DNA of 52,842 nt from Syntrophaceae bacterium. Lineage in GTDB: Bacteria > Desulfobacterota > BSN033 > UBA1163. Below are positions 1 to 9,047 of this stretch, piece after piece. Where the stretch lies: NCBI GenBank assembly GCA_013388645.1, contig JACAEV010000125.1, positions 1 to 52,842 of the forward strand, given 5' to 3'. Position numbers and translations under genes: made by a program. The notes under the pieces are model-generated. The model ran no database searches. It saw nothing but the letters and a program-made list of their open reading frames with translations, and had not been told where the DNA came from. Position 1 is the first letter of the stretch. The number at the start of each line of letters is the position of its first letter.

Positions 1-93
1 TACTTTATTAAAAATACATGACTCCCTTTGAGGCTTTTAAGGCAGTTAAATTTTTTTCCCATATATTTTTAAAAACATTTTTCAAAACCAGGT

Positions 94-169
<76 letters not shown>

Positions 170-183
170 ATTATTTTTTTCTC

Positions 184-429
184 ATGCCTTATTTCTTATA
201 TATCCTCAGGAGTGAACCCACCGGCTCCTCCTATGTAGGACATACTTCCAACCTGAATAAAAGATTGATTGAACATAACAGAGGGAAAAGTTTATCAACG
301 CGGGGGAAAAGACCTTGGAGGCTTATTTATAAAGAAGAACTTCCAACACGCTCTGAGGCTATCGCAAGGGAAAAGTATTTTAAATCTATTCAAGGTAGGC
401 TCGATCTAAAGGGAAAAGGGATTCTGTGA
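184..429 (+). CDS. Small GIY-YIG family nuclease (UPF0213/YhbQ-like)
   Basis: The product is 81 aa, the size of stand-alone GIY-YIG proteins. The core is visible: the GIY strand as LYI (Tyr6), the YIG strand as YVG (Tyr17-Gly19), a conserved Arg27 in the following helix, and the downstream helix AIAREKYFKS with the likely metal-binding Glu63. I start it at the ATG at 184, just past the tRNA; the reading frame stays open upstream through the tRNA, and a longer start would translate tRNA sequence. Family members are single-domain DNA endonucleases, many with unknown targets. It lies alone between two copies of the tRNA 3' end, which suggests a homing or tRNA-targeting role. The substrate is unknown. 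Confidence 0.85.
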   Translation: MPYFLYILRSEPTGSSYVGHTSNLNKRLIEHNRGKSLSTRGKRPWRLIYKEELPTRSEAIAREKYFKSIQGRLDLKGKGIL

Positions 430-450
430 AAATTTCATTTTTTTAGAGAA

Positions 451-500
451 GAGGAGAGCGGTCGGATCGACTCGGTCGTACCGCACCGACTCGCAACGAG
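451..500. other. GC-rich palindromic tract at the right end of the GIY-YIG cassette
   Basis: Three small hairpins lie in a row: GTCG-gat-CGAC, TCGGT-(8-nt loop)-ACCGA and CTCG-caa-CGAG, the last abutting the second 28-bp repeat. The 8-mer GGAGAGCG at 453-460 matches the D-arm of the tRNA (112-119). It could be a scrambled tRNA remnant, a nuclease recognition site or a terminator. It does not fold as a working tRNA because the 5' T-stem strand no longer pairs. Confidence 0.5.
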
Positions 501-527
501 TTCGATCCCGTTCAGCTCCACCAATTA
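500..527 (+). repeat. 28-bp direct repeat, distal copy (att-like)
   Basis: Perfect second copy of 146-173, the tRNA-Ala T-loop to CCA plus four bases. The sequences on both outer sides differ from the first copy, so the repeat length is exact. No tRNA 5' half precedes it. From here to 679 there is no gene and no further structure that I can support. Confidence 0.93.
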
Positions 528-679
528 ACCTCCCATCAGAACACTTCCTCAAATGAGATAAGAAGTCACCAACCAGCAAATCACCTCAGATGCTTTCCAT
601 TGGGATAAGCGGTCCGATATTGATTCCAATTCGGATTCGTGTTAATTCAAATCCTGAAGGTTAAGGAGATCTCCGGAAG

Positions 680-1525
680 ATGATAGAGAAGAATTTACTC
701 CCCAAAAGGCCCCTTGGCAAGACAGGGGTGGAGGTCACCATCCTTGGGTTAGGTGGGGAGGGGATCTTACGAACCTTTGATCAAGAGAAAGAGGCCGTTC
801 CCCTCATCCATCGGGCAATCGATTTAGGCATCTCCTATTTTGAATCAGCTCGAGCGTACTCTGGCAGTGAATCCTACTATGGGATGGCCCTAATGGAAAG
901 GCGAAAGGATATCTTCCTTGCCAGCAAGTCTCATGAACGCACGGCGGAGGGTGCATGGAAACATTTAGAGACCACCCTCAAGATGATGAAAACCGAATAC
1001 CTTGACCTCTGGATGGTTCATGATATCAGGTCCATCAACGATCTCGATCTCATCTTCAGCCCCCAAGGGGCGATCAAAACTTTTGAAAACGCGAAACGCA
1101 ATCATATGGCACGGTTTATCGGGATCACTGGACACAGAAATCCAACCATCCTCTCACGTGCCCTTGACCTCTTCTCTTTCGATACCCTTCTCATCCCTGT
1201 CAATCCAGCCGAACCTCATTATTGGTCCTTCTTGAAAGACGTCTTGCCCAAAGCTCAAGAAAAGGGGATGGGAGTTCTTGGGATGAAGACTCTCTCCCGA
1301 GGGGTCAGCATCAAAATCTTTGGGGCGGAATCCGTAGAAAACTTCCTCCGCTATGCCTTAACGCAACCCATCTCAACTGCTGTGATCGGCTGTGATTCCA
1401 TTGAGCAATTGGAGATGAATGTGCGGATTGCCCGATCCTTTCAACCGATGCCGAAAAAAGACCAGGATATTCTCGTCCATAGAGTAAAACCCTACGCCCG
1501 TGAACTCATGTATTACAAGTTGTAA
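680..1525 (+). CDS. Aldo/keto reductase, atypical tetrad
   Basis: 281 aa with the TIM-barrel aldo/keto reductase pattern: N-terminal PLGKTGVEVTILGLGG, ARAYSGSE, LASKS, WMVHD and a C-terminal AVIGCDSIEQL segment for the NADP site. In the family the catalytic tetrad is Asp-Tyr-Lys-His. Here Tyr60, Lys83 and His114 are in place but the Asp is replaced by Glu55 (motif FESARAY instead of FDTARAY). There are no C-terminal Fe-S cysteines, unlike the second AKR at 21.8 kb. An AAGGAG-like ribosome site (aaggttaaggaga) precedes the ATG. The substrate cannot be read from sequence, and activity may be altered by the Asp-to-Glu change. Confidence 0.85.
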   Translation: MIEKNLLPKRPLGKTGVEVTILGLGGEGILRTFDQEKEAVPLIHRAIDLGISYFESARAYSGSESYYGMALMERRKDIFLASKSHERTAEGAWKHLETTLKMMKTEYLDLWMVHDIRSINDLDLIFSPQGAIKTFENAKRNHMARFIGITGHRNPTILSRALDLFSFDTLLIPVNPAEPHYWSFLKDVLPKAQEKGMGVLGMKTLSRGVSIKIFGAESVENFLRYALTQPISTAVIGCDSIEQLEMNVRIARSFQPMPKKDQDILVHRVKPYARELMYYKL

Positions 1526-1618
1526 TTCCAATTCGTCCGTAACCTTGTTTTGTGAAACTCCCATTTCATTTGAAAGCACATCCTTATTGGGGTTATGATT
1601 TAGACAATATAGAGGAGA

Positions 1619-2035
1619 ATGATGATGAAACCCATTCGCTTGGAAATTATCACCAGAGTGGTCACCTTTTTGGGTACCTGTCGTCGTTGTCAGATCTTTT
1701 TTGACCAGGCAGGGCTCGATAAAAAGATCTATCAAAAAGAGATGGAGGAGTATCCTCCGGATTTAAAAGAAGAGTATATGAAACTCTCAGACTGGATCCG
1801 AGAATTAAGTCGACTCTATAAACATCGGCTCCTGATTAAATTGATCGATGTTCAATCACCCTTAGGAATCTATAAATCCTTGCGCCATCGGATTCGAACT
1901 TATCCGACATTTATCGTGGAAAATAAAGACACCTACGCAGGATGGGATAAAAGCCAGCTCGAAAATCTTCTGGATAAATACATCCAGGATGCACTCCAAT
2001 CAAAACGTCGAACTCTTCAGACTTCTCTCCCTTAG
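1619..2035 (+). CDS. Thioredoxin-fold protein with CRRC motif
   Basis: 138 aa. After a short N-terminal strand comes GTCRRCQ, a CxxC pair (Cys21, Cys24), then a helical insertion, and later TYPTFIV whose Pro96 sits where thioredoxins have the cis-Pro. The end AGWDKSQLENLLDKYI is the typical last strand and helix. This points to a thiol/disulfide or arsenate-reductase-like fold; partner and role are unknown. It has no signal peptide, so it is probably cytoplasmic. Three ATGs stand in a row (1619, 1622, 1625) behind a GAGGAG site; the third has the better spacing. It is downstream of the AKR but separated by 93 nt. Confidence 0.7.
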   Translation: MMMKPIRLEIITRVVTFLGTCRRCQIFFDQAGLDKKIYQKEMEEYPPDLKEEYMKLSDWIRELSRLYKHRLLIKLIDVQSPLGIYKSLRHRIRTYPTFIVENKDTYAGWDKSQLENLLDKYIQDALQSKRRTLQTSLP

Positions 2036-2125
2036 AAGAGTTTTCACAGACCGCTTCACGCTTTCCCGATTGCGTAGATCTCGAGAGACGGTGACACCAA
2101 TTTCAGAGTTCTCTTTGTCTGTCAT

Positions 2126-2311
2126 ATGGGAAAAGGCGGACGATTCGGTAAGTATGGCGAGATTAAAAGATTCGGACGATTGCGTCAAAAACGGCGTGGC
2201 ACCTTTCCTTTAAAACCTCTTAAAAAACTGACTGGAAGGAAACCCAAAAACGAAAGAAGTCCACAGCCTCCTCATGCATCGGATCAGCGATTTAATTTTC
2301 AAAATAGATGA
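2126..2311 (+). CDS. Possible small basic protein, unrecognised
   Basis: 61 aa, very rich in Arg, Lys and Gly (start MGKGGRFGKYGEIKR), with no cysteine and no membrane segment. I see no Shine-Dalgarno sequence upstream (gtctgtcat precedes ATG). The composition resembles small nucleic-acid-binding proteins, but this is not a domain assignment. It converges with the minus-strand gene at 2323-2826 with an 11-nt gap. If it is not a gene, the 287 nt from 2036 to 2322 are non-coding. Confidence 0.35.
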   Translation: MGKGGRFGKYGEIKRFGRLRQKRRGTFPLKPLKKLTGRKPKNERSPQPPHASDQRFNFQNR

Positions 2312-2322
2312 GCAGGACAAAG

Positions 2323-2826
2323 CTATAAGGTTTTGAGCATCTCTTCCGCATAATCTCTCAGATCGCTATCACTGGCAGTCATCGCTAAAATGTCGACCTT
2401 GGCTTTGAACCCCTGCTTTTCAACCGGAGACCTCGTTTCATAAAGTCCCTTCATCGCAGCAAGGGCCTGCAAAACGCTCTCAGAATCCGAGTAATCTAAT
2501 ATCAGAGAGAGCGTGCTCCAATCGTCGGGCAGACCGTACTGTTCTAAATAGGTCTTGACCGCTGTTTCGAATTGATCAGTGCCATGAAAACGATCGATGT
2601 CATTATGTGCCTTTTGATGTTTCTTCGTTCCTTTCTTCCCCATGAAAAGTTTATCGGCCTCCTTTCGATACTTTCTCATGATCCATTCGGAACGACGAGA
2701 TTGGTTGCGATCTTTGGGAATTTCCTTGGGAGCATATGGGCTACGATCTTTCCGCCGATCGATCTCTCTCCAAGAAAGTTTCTCCCTTTCACCTTCGTCG
2801 CGATCCCGAGCCACTGTTTTCTCCAA
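2323..2826 (-). CDS. Conserved-type hypothetical protein, charged N-terminus
   Basis: 167 aa in two parts. Residues 1-60 are highly charged and low complexity (REKLSWREIDRRKDRS, then RRSEWIMRKYRKEADKLF). Residues 75-167 look like a compact helical domain, with FETAVKTYLEQYGLPDDW, a Leu-rich DYSDSESVLQALAAMKGL and the end DLRDYAEEMLKTL. I recall similar charged-head proteins in Geobacter-type Deltaproteobacteria, all of unknown function; I cannot verify that here. No catalytic motif is visible. An internal start at Met51 is possible. Confidence 0.65.
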   Translation of the reverse strand: MEKTVARDRDEGEREKLSWREIDRRKDRSPYAPKEIPKDRNQSRRSEWIMRKYRKEADKLFMGKKGTKKHQKAHNDIDRFHGTDQFETAVKTYLEQYGLPDDWSTLSLILDYSDSESVLQALAAMKGLYETRSPVEKQGFKAKVDILAMTASDSDLRDYAEEMLKTL

Positions 2827-3057
2827 CCCGTTAGGACTTTAATTTCTTTATATCACCCCTTTGAAAAAAGTCAAATGGTTTAAGCGATTCATTAAAAATG
2901 ATGAACTGTAAATGGCAAGGGATGAGTTGATTCCAAACTTTTATCCTTAATTTATCCATTCTTAACTCTGAATTCATGCATTGATCTTTTTTCATTGAGG
3001 GAGTATGATTCTCTCAATTTGAGTCAGTGACCAATTCATCTAATGGAGGCTTACTGC

Positions 3058-3501
3058 ATGAAACAAGAGAGTGATTTAAAACAGATAAAGAAGATGACCA
3101 ATCTTTCCCCTTTCTACCAACTTCTCGGGATGAAGGTCTTAGAGATCAAAGAGGGGACCAGCCGAATTGAAATGCCCTTTAGGAAAAAACTGACTCATCC
3201 CTTAGGGATCGTCCATGGTGGAGCCATTGCCTCTCTTGCTGATTCGGCGGTGGCCATGGCTCTGATCAGCCTCGTAAAATTAAGCAACCGAATTACTACG
3301 ATTGAATTTAAGATCAATTTTTTTATTCCTGTCAGCAATGGAAAACTGACAGCCCAAGCCAGGATCATTCACAAGGGGTCCAAAATAGCCGTTGGCGATG
3401 TGGAGGTCAGAAACGAGCATGGCCAGTTGGTGGCAAAAGTGATGGCCACTTACCACATTTCAAACCCTATTTCAATTCAACATACTAAAGGAGAATTTTA
3501 A
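3058..3501 (+). CDS. PaaI-family hotdog thioesterase
   Basis: 147 aa single hotdog domain. The diagnostic loop GIVHGGAIASLADSA holds the HGG (53-55) and the downstream Asp62 that in PaaI-type enzymes polarise water for acyl-CoA hydrolysis. The rest (TIEFKINFFIPV, GDVEVRNEHGQLVA) follows the family. I chose the ATG at 3058 because GGAGG at 3045-3049 is ideally spaced for it; an ATG at 3043 overlaps that ribosome site and is unlikely. The substrate is probably an aryl- or acyl-CoA, but nothing nearby defines it. Confidence 0.88.
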   Translation: MKQESDLKQIKKMTNLSPFYQLLGMKVLEIKEGTSRIEMPFRKKLTHPLGIVHGGAIASLADSAVAMALISLVKLSNRITTIEFKINFFIPVSNGKLTAQARIIHKGSKIAVGDVEVRNEHGQLVAKVMATYHISNPISIQHTKGEF

Positions 3502-3542
3502 ATTGCAAAATGTAGTGAGCCTTTATTTTTGACATTAATATT

Positions 3543-4463
3543 TTATTCCTGCACAGGCTTTGGTTTTTCGTGACGCTTTACCTCTACCCCTTGGGAGGTG
3601 ATCAAGACCGTTACTACCTCCCCTGATTTTCCAAACTTGTCCAAGGCCTTTCCACCCAAGATCAGTTCAAGTCCCCCCGCATTTCCAATAATCATGCGAA
3701 TTTGATTGGAGGCCTGAAGGGAAATCCCTTGCTCTGGCTGAAAGGTCATTTCTTTTCCGGGTTGATCATCCACCTGAACGCTCACCCACGTTTCTTCAAC
3801 CGCTTTCAGTCGAAGGGCAAAGGGTTTTATTTCTGGAATAGCAGGAGGAGGGGTAACCGTAGGAGAAGGAGTAGGAAGTGAGACAGATGAAGTTTCAAGA
3901 GTAGGAGGAGAGGGGGTAAGAGAAGGCTTTCCTTCTGAAGGAGGTTTTCCTGGGACGGAATCCAAGGGAAGTTTAGAAGAGTGTGGATAAAAAAAATAAA
4001 AAATGATGAGACTTACCACAATAACTCCACCAAGCACCGCCACCTGTCTTGTATTCCATAAAATTTTTTGTTTGGACCGAGGGGCGCGAAGGGAAGGAAT
4101 TTCCTGTTTGGCTACTGGGGCGGAAGTGGGTGAAACTTCTGCTTTGGTTTCAGGAGGAGGTGAAGGTGTTGATTCTTGCTCTGGCTTTGATAGCGGAGAA
4201 GGGCCGGAGGGGATGGTTTCCCCTCTTAGGGTTCGCTCATAACGGAGAAGGACATCATTGGGATTAAGATGAAGATATTTGGCATAGGATAAAAGAAACC
4301 CTTTGACATAGGTCGCCGCTGGAAGAAGGTGATGTTGATCCTCTTCAATGGCCCTGAGGATGTTTTCTCTCACCTTCGTACTTTTTGCCACTTCTCTTAA
4401 AGAGATCTTTTTAGACTCTCGCTGTTGCTTAAGATATTTCCCTAAGGTCTCCCCTTCATTCAC
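3543..4463 (-). CDS. rodZ: RodZ-like cytoskeletal membrane protein
   Basis: 306 aa with the RodZ layout: cytoplasmic helix-turn-helix (about 1-75, GETLGKYLKQQRESKKISL), linker, one transmembrane helix (about 141-159), a Pro/Ser/Thr-rich periplasmic spacer (163-213) and a C-terminal beta domain (DUF4115, 214-295). In other bacteria RodZ binds MreB and couples it to wall synthesis. Here it lies 12 nt behind era, with lon upstream, and about 9 kb from the mreBCD-mrdA-rodA operon on the same strand. Confidence 0.88.
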   Translation of the reverse strand: MNEGETLGKYLKQQRESKKISLREVAKSTKVRENILRAIEEDQHHLLPAATYVKGFLLSYAKYLHLNPNDVLLRYERTLRGETIPSGPSPLSKPEQESTPSPPPETKAEVSPTSAPVAKQEIPSLRAPRSKQKILWNTRQVAVLGGVIVVSLIIFYFFYPHSSKLPLDSVPGKPPSEGKPSLTPSPPTLETSSVSLPTPSPTVTPPPAIPEIKPFALRLKAVEETWVSVQVDDQPGKEMTFQPEQGISLQASNQIRMIIGNAGGLELILGGKALDKFGKSGEVVTVLITSQGVEVKRHEKPKPVQE

Positions 4464-4475
4464 AGATGAACTCCC

Positions 4476-5387
4476 TCAGGACAGATGGGTGAATGTGAGC
4501 GGATAGCCTAATTGATCTAAGACTTGGGAGTTTTGGGTCCAATTTTTTTCCACGCTTACCCACAATTCCAGATAGACCTTTGTCCCTAAGAAGGCCTCCA
4601 CTTCTTTCCGTGCAGCTTCCCCAATCTTCTTAATTTTTTCTCCCCCTTTCCCGATGAGAATCTTCTTTTGAGAATCTCTCTCGACGTGAATCGTCGCCTT
4701 GATGAGCACCAGCTTTTTTTCGGGATTCTCTTTAAACGCCTCGATGGTGACAGCTGTGGAATAGGGAATTTCTTGGTAGCAGTGGTGGATCACTTTTTCT
4801 CGAATGACTTCAGAAACCCAGAAGCGTTCGGTTTGATCGGTCACCATGTCTTCAGGATAATAAGGTGGGGATTCGGGGAGAACCTTCACAATTTCCTCTA
4901 AGAGAATGTCTATCCCCTCTCCCGTCAGGGCGGAGACGGGAATGATCTCCTTGAAAGGATAATATTTTTGATATCGATCCATGATGGGAAGTAGACGTTC
5001 CCTTCTCACCAGATCCATTTTATTAATCACCAGAAAGCGGATCCCTTTGCTTCCTCTGAAAGATTCGATCATGGATTGGTCTTTTTCTACCAGTGGGGAA
5101 TTCGCCTCAATGAGAAAGAGGAGAACATCCGCGTCTCGACCGGAGGCAATTGCCGTTCGCACCATCCGCTGGTTCAATTCAGACCGTCCTGAATGGATTC
5201 CAGGGGTATCCAAGAAGATGAGCTGTCCTCCACTCATCGATTTGATGCCGAGAATTCGGTTACGTGTGGTCTGTGGCTTTTCAGCGACGATGGCTACTTT
5301 ATCACCGATGAGGCGATTGAAAAGGGTCGACTTTCCAACATTGGGTCTTCCCAAAATTGAAATAAAACCAGATTTGAAGGGACCCAT
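4476..5387 (-). CDS. era: GTPase Era
   Basis: 303 aa, usual Era length. G1 is GRPNVGKST (13-21), the switch region is KPQTTRNRI, G3 is DTPGIH (60-65) and G4 is NKMD (122-125). The C-terminal KH domain has the GxxG loop (ILIGKGGEKIKKIG). Era binds the 3' end of 16S rRNA and is needed for 30S assembly. It lies between lon and rodZ on the same strand, 12 nt before rodZ, so those two are probably co-transcribed. Confidence 0.96.
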   Translation of the reverse strand: MGPFKSGFISILGRPNVGKSTLFNRLIGDKVAIVAEKPQTTRNRILGIKSMSGGQLIFLDTPGIHSGRSELNQRMVRTAIASGRDADVLLFLIEANSPLVEKDQSMIESFRGSKGIRFLVINKMDLVRRERLLPIMDRYQKYYPFKEIIPVSALTGEGIDILLEEIVKVLPESPPYYPEDMVTDQTERFWVSEVIREKVIHHCYQEIPYSTAVTIEAFKENPEKKLVLIKATIHVERDSQKKILIGKGGEKIKKIGEAARKEVEAFLGTKVYLELWVSVEKNWTQNSQVLDQLGYPLTFTHLS

Positions 5388-5434
5388 ACTTTTCCGACTT
5401 CAAATGGCTGATCGCGGTTTGTAGAACTTATTAG

Positions 5435-5454
5435 ATTCCTGCCTTCGCAGGAAT
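5435..5454. repeat. REP-like hairpin between lon and era
   Basis: Perfect 8-bp inverted repeat ATTCCTGC / GCAGGAAT with a CTTC loop, in the 92-nt gap between lon and era. The form (ATTCCTGC...GCAGGAAT) is like the short REP hairpins dispersed in many proteobacterial genomes. There is no T-run on either side, so it is not a simple terminator; it may modulate lon-era mRNA. Confidence 0.7.
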
Positions 5455-5479
5455 GGCCCACTGGTCTATAACTGCTTCG

Positions 5480-7813
5480 TCATGAGGGTAACGTCAGATC
5501 CAATACCTCTTGGATATGCTCAACTAAAACAAAGGTCATTTCTTTTTTGACATAATCAGGAATATCCTCAAGGTTCTTCTCATTCTTTTTAGGAAGAACA
5601 ATGGTCTTCACCCCAGCCCGACGTGCTGCCAAGATCTTCTCTTTAATCCCTCCCACCGGTAGCACTCTCCCACTCAACGTTATCTCACCGGTCATCGCAA
5701 TATCATGAGGGACAGGCTTTGCTTTTAAAAGGGACAGGACCGCTGTGGCGATGGTGATTCCAGCCGAAGGACCATCTTTGGGGGTTGCCCCAGAAGGGAT
5801 GTGAATGTGAATATCACATTGCTGATAAAAATCCTCAGGGATCTGGAGGGCGGGAGCATTGGTTCGAATATACGAAAGGGCAGCCTGAGCCGACTCCTTC
5901 ATCACATCACCCAAGGATCCTGTCAGGATGAGTCCTTTATCTCCACTCATCTTAGACGTCTCAATAAAGATGAGGTCTCCCCCATTTTCTGTCCAGGCCA
6001 ATCCGGTGGCCACACCAATCCGGTCTCTCTCCTGCGCGACTTCTCGGAAGAATTTTTGAGGACCCAGAAGTTCCTCAACCGCTATGTCATCGATCACCTC
6101 TTTAGGTCTATGTCCCATGGCCAATTCTTTCGCGATCTTTCGACAAATGGTCGCAATCTCTCTCTCTAAATTTCGAACCCCTGCCTCCCGAGTATATTCC
6201 CGAATGATTTTAGAGAGAGCCTCTGGAGTAAAGGAAAGGGAATGATCCGTCAACCCATTTTCTTCTTTTTGGTGGGGGATCAGAAATTGAAAGGCAATCT
6301 TCTCTTTTTCCTCTTCTGTATATCCTGACAGATGGATCACTTCCATCCGATCCAACAAAGCAGGGGGAATTGGCGACAGGGTGTTGGCCGTCGTAATAAA
6401 CAAAACACGGGAGAGGTCAAACGGGACGTCTAAGTAATGATCGGTGAATGAAAAATTCTGTTCCGGATCGAGCGTCTCAAGCAGGGCAGCTGCCGGGTCC
6501 CCACGGACATCCTGACCAATTTTATCTACTTCGTCGAGCATAAAGACCGGATTGGAGGTCTCTGCCCTCCGGATTTCTTGAATGATCCGACCTGGAAGTG
6601 CTCCCACATAAGTTCGGCGGTGTCCTCGAATCTCCGCCTCATCCCTTACCCCCCCCAAGGATATACGGATAAACTTTCTCTCCAAAGCGCGGGCGATCGA
6701 CCGCCCCAAGGAGGTCTTCCCTACTCCGGGGGGCCCCACAAAACAGAGAATGGGTCCTTTCATGGGATCTTTCAATTTTTTTACAGCCAAAAACTCTAAG
6801 ATTCGTTCTTTCACCTTTTCAAGATCATAATGGTCTTCGTTAAGGATAACCTGAGCCCGGGTGAGGTCCAGGTTGTCCTCTGTTCTCTTATTCCAAGGCA
6901 TCGTGATGAGGTAGTCGAGATAGGTTCTTGAAACAGTATATTCTGCAGAAATTGGATTCATCCGTTCCAATCGATTGATCTCTTTATAGGCGATCTCTTC
7001 TACCTTTTGGGGCATTCCAACGTGTTGGACTTTATCTCGAAGTTCATGGAGTTCAGCTAAATAAGGGTCTTCGTCAGGTGCCTCCCGTTGACCGCGGAGG
7101 GATGGGCGTAGTGGATGATCTTTTAAAAATTTTCCTGCCTCTTTTCCAGCGTGAAGGAAGGGGTGGGGCCTCGCCGCAGTGGATTGGATTTCCCGATTGA
7201 AATGCTGGAATACCTTTTTCAATCGTTCCAGGGGGTCGATGGTCTCAAAAATTTCTTGTTGCTCCTTTGACCCCAAATGGAGTGTCATGGCAATAAGGTC
7301 GGCAAGCCGCCCTGGATGGTCAATCTTATCCAACGTCCTCAATAGTTCCTCAGGGAGTGGTTTCCCCATAGAGAGGGAAATCTTAAAAAGGGTCCCGATG
7401 CTCTGGACAAGGGTTTCAGAGAGGACGGTTCTCTCTTGCCGTTCGTTAATCTCATTGACATCCGCCTTGAAATAAGGGGTCTCATAGGTAATGTTCTCAA
7501 GAAACACTCTGGAAAGCCCTTCGACAAGGATTTTTATTCCCCGATTGGGCAACTTGACTAATTGGAGAATTTTGCAGACCGTCCCAATGGAAAGAAGATC
7601 TTTGGGCTGGGGGGCTTTGAGAGAAGGATCACGCTGGCCCACACATCCAATGAGACTGTTTTCTAATAACACCCTATTCAAAATCGCTAAGGCCTCATCC
7701 GACTGAAAAAATAGAGGAACGACTACATAAGGAAAGATGACTATCTCTTTCAGGGGAATGAAGAGCAGTCTCTGCGGGATAGAAATATTTTCTGATTTGT
7801 AAAGATACCTCAC
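5480..7813 (-). CDS. lon: ATP-dependent protease Lon
   Basis: 777 aa, full length for a bacterial LonA. It has the N-terminal substrate domain (about 12-215), AAA+ module with Walker A GPPGVGKT (360-367) and Walker [10 protein letters not shown], and the C-terminal protease domain with the Ser-Lys dyad: Ser683 in PKDGPSAG and Lys726 in GGIKEKI, the 43-residue spacing seen in E. coli (679/722). It degrades damaged and regulatory proteins in the cytoplasm. A GGAG site lies about 9 nt before the start. Confidence 0.97.
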   Translation of the reverse strand: MRYLYKSENISIPQRLLFIPLKEIVIFPYVVVPLFFQSDEALAILNRVLLENSLIGCVGQRDPSLKAPQPKDLLSIGTVCKILQLVKLPNRGIKILVEGLSRVFLENITYETPYFKADVNEINERQERTVLSETLVQSIGTLFKISLSMGKPLPEELLRTLDKIDHPGRLADLIAMTLHLGSKEQQEIFETIDPLERLKKVFQHFNREIQSTAARPHPFLHAGKEAGKFLKDHPLRPSLRGQREAPDEDPYLAELHELRDKVQHVGMPQKVEEIAYKEINRLERMNPISAEYTVSRTYLDYLITMPWNKRTEDNLDLTRAQVILNEDHYDLEKVKERILEFLAVKKLKDPMKGPILCFVGPPGVGKTSLGRSIARALERKFIRISLGGVRDEAEIRGHRRTYVGALPGRIIQEIRRAETSNPVFMLDEVDKIGQDVRGDPAAALLETLDPEQNFSFTDHYLDVPFDLSRVLFITTANTLSPIPPALLDRMEVIHLSGYTEEEKEKIAFQFLIPHQKEENGLTDHSLSFTPEALSKIIREYTREAGVRNLEREIATICRKIAKELAMGHRPKEVIDDIAVEELLGPQKFFREVAQERDRIGVATGLAWTENGGDLIFIETSKMSGDKGLILTGSLGDVMKESAQAALSYIRTNAPALQIPEDFYQQCDIHIHIPSGATPKDGPSAGITIATAVLSLLKAKPVPHDIAMTGEITLSGRVLPVGGIKEKILAARRAGVKTIVLPKKNEKNLEDIPDYVKKEMTFVLVEHIQEVLDLTLPS

Positions 7814-7874
7814 AATAAACTCCGGCTTGAAATGGACGATCAGAGATGATTATACGAAAATGAGGGTGTCAGTG

Positions 7875-8447
7875 TCAACGAAGCGCAAAAAGTTCTTTGA
7901 GGCAGGCCCACGCTTCTGGTGAGCACCAATCCCTCTGTCCTACAATCTTTCCCACTAACATCCCTTCTCGATCGATGAGGAATGTTTGAGGGACCCAGCC
8001 CCTCACCATATACTGGTCCATGACCTTCTCTTTCAAAAGCAAGAGCACAGGGAGGGATATTTTATTTTCTCTGATAATTTTTTCAGCCGCTTTCTTCCTT
8101 TCGCCATCGATGGTGATCAAAAGGATGGTTAATTGATCCCTCCTCCCAGTCAAAAATTTTTCCAATAAAGGGATATCTTCTTTACAGGAAGCGCACCAAG
8201 TCGCCCAGAAAGTTAACAGGACAGGTTTCCCTCTAAAATCACCTAGGGAGATCAGTTTCCCATCCATACTATTTAGAGAAAAAGTAGGCGCTTCCTTCTT
8301 TTCCTGGAATCTCTGGACGCCGAAAGATTGACAAGAAGGATAATCAGCCTGAACGGCGGAGGCCGTTCTTCCAACCTGGGGAAGGAGGAAAAGCAACGTG
8401 GCAATTCCGATCATCATGGATAGGACAAAAAGATTTCTTTTTATCAT
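7875..8447 (-). CDS. TlpA/ResA-like thiol-disulfide oxidoreductase, exported
   Basis: 190 aa. An N-terminal signal peptide or anchor (KRNLFVLSMMIGIATLLFLL, about 4-23) is followed by a thioredoxin fold: APTFSLNSMDGKLISLGDFRGKPVLLTFW, then WATWCASCKED with the active CxxC Cys85/Cys88, and cis-Pro segment VPQTFLID. Proteins of this type keep apocytochrome c or other exported proteins reduced. That would fit the ccsA gene at 16.3 kb, but the two are not adjacent. Extra cysteines (Cys39 and near the C-terminus) are present. Confidence 0.87.
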   Translation of the reverse strand: MIKRNLFVLSMMIGIATLLFLLPQVGRTASAVQADYPSCQSFGVQRFQEKKEAPTFSLNSMDGKLISLGDFRGKPVLLTFWATWCASCKEDIPLLEKFLTGRRDQLTILLITIDGERKKAAEKIIRENKISLPVLLLLKEKVMDQYMVRGWVPQTFLIDREGMLVGKIVGQRDWCSPEAWACLKELFALR

Positions 8448-8606
8448 CTTCGTCTCCAGAGAAACACCTTAACAAAACCCTAAAATATATTTCTTCACCC
8501 GTCAATATATTCTTGAAAAGAGGTTTGAGAAGTGATAAGGTTAAAAACCAGGACGGGTTGTCCTTTAATCAAATGGCATCATTTCGTGCGAAAGAAGGAG
8601 GGGTCT

Positions 8607-9029
8607 ATGGTGGGAGTAAACAAAGTCATCCTCATCGGTAATCTGGGCGCAGATCCAGAGGTCAAATACTTAAGCAATGGCACCACGGTGGCCAATTTTC
8701 GGATGGCGACGACCGAAAATCGGGTAAATCGATCAGGTGAGAAGACTGCCCTGACCGAATGGCATCGCATCGTGGCTTTCGGCCGATTAGCCGAGATATG
8801 TGGTGAATATTTAAATAAAGGAAAACAGGTCTATGTGGAAGGACGGCTCCGAACTCGAACCTGGGAAGACAAAGATGGAAACAAAAGATCGACGACCGAG
8901 ATCGTGGCGACCCGAATGCAAATGTTAGGGGCGGCCGGAGCCCAGGGCGAAATTCCCGATAAGGGAGGAAGAGATTTTGATATCGACCAAGAAGCCCCCC
9001 CTGGACCTGATGAGGATGTCCCCTTCTGA
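8607..9029 (+). CDS. ssb: Single-stranded DNA-binding protein
   Basis: 140 aa: OB-fold from [18 protein letters not shown] to about residue 112, short linker, and the acidic tip DEDVPF that recruits partner proteins in bacterial SSBs. I chose the ATG at 8607 because AAGGAGGGG at 8594-8602 is well placed and SSBs begin at this point; an upstream in-frame extension to 8532 has no such signal. It coats ssDNA in replication and repair. It is monocistronic and convergent with rodA. Confidence 0.96.
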   Translation: MVGVNKVILIGNLGADPEVKYLSNGTTVANFRMATTENRVNRSGEKTALTEWHRIVAFGRLAEICGEYLNKGKQVYVEGRLRTRTWEDKDGNKRSTTEIVATRMQMLGAAGAQGEIPDKGGRDFDIDQEAPPGPDEDVPF

Positions 9030-9047
9030 ATCGTAATGAATTCGGAC

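Larger units (their letters stand above)
174..527. mobile_element. Putative minimal tRNA-targeted cassette carrying a GIY-YIG nuclease
   Basis: The interval between two 28-bp copies of the tRNA-Ala 3' end is only about 326 bp (354-bp period). It contains a single gene, the GIY-YIG protein at 184-429, followed by a GC-rich palindromic tract (451-500). There is no room for an integrase, so this is either a tiny nuclease-driven cassette or the remnant of a larger integrated element after deletion. The direct repeats are seen; mobility is inference. Confidence 0.55.

Noticed and set aside
453-523. A second tRNA downstream of the GIY-YIG gene
   Set aside because: The 3' end is a perfect tRNA copy but there is no matching acceptor 5' strand and the 5' T-stem strand (ACGAG) does not pair with CCGTT, so no cloverleaf forms.
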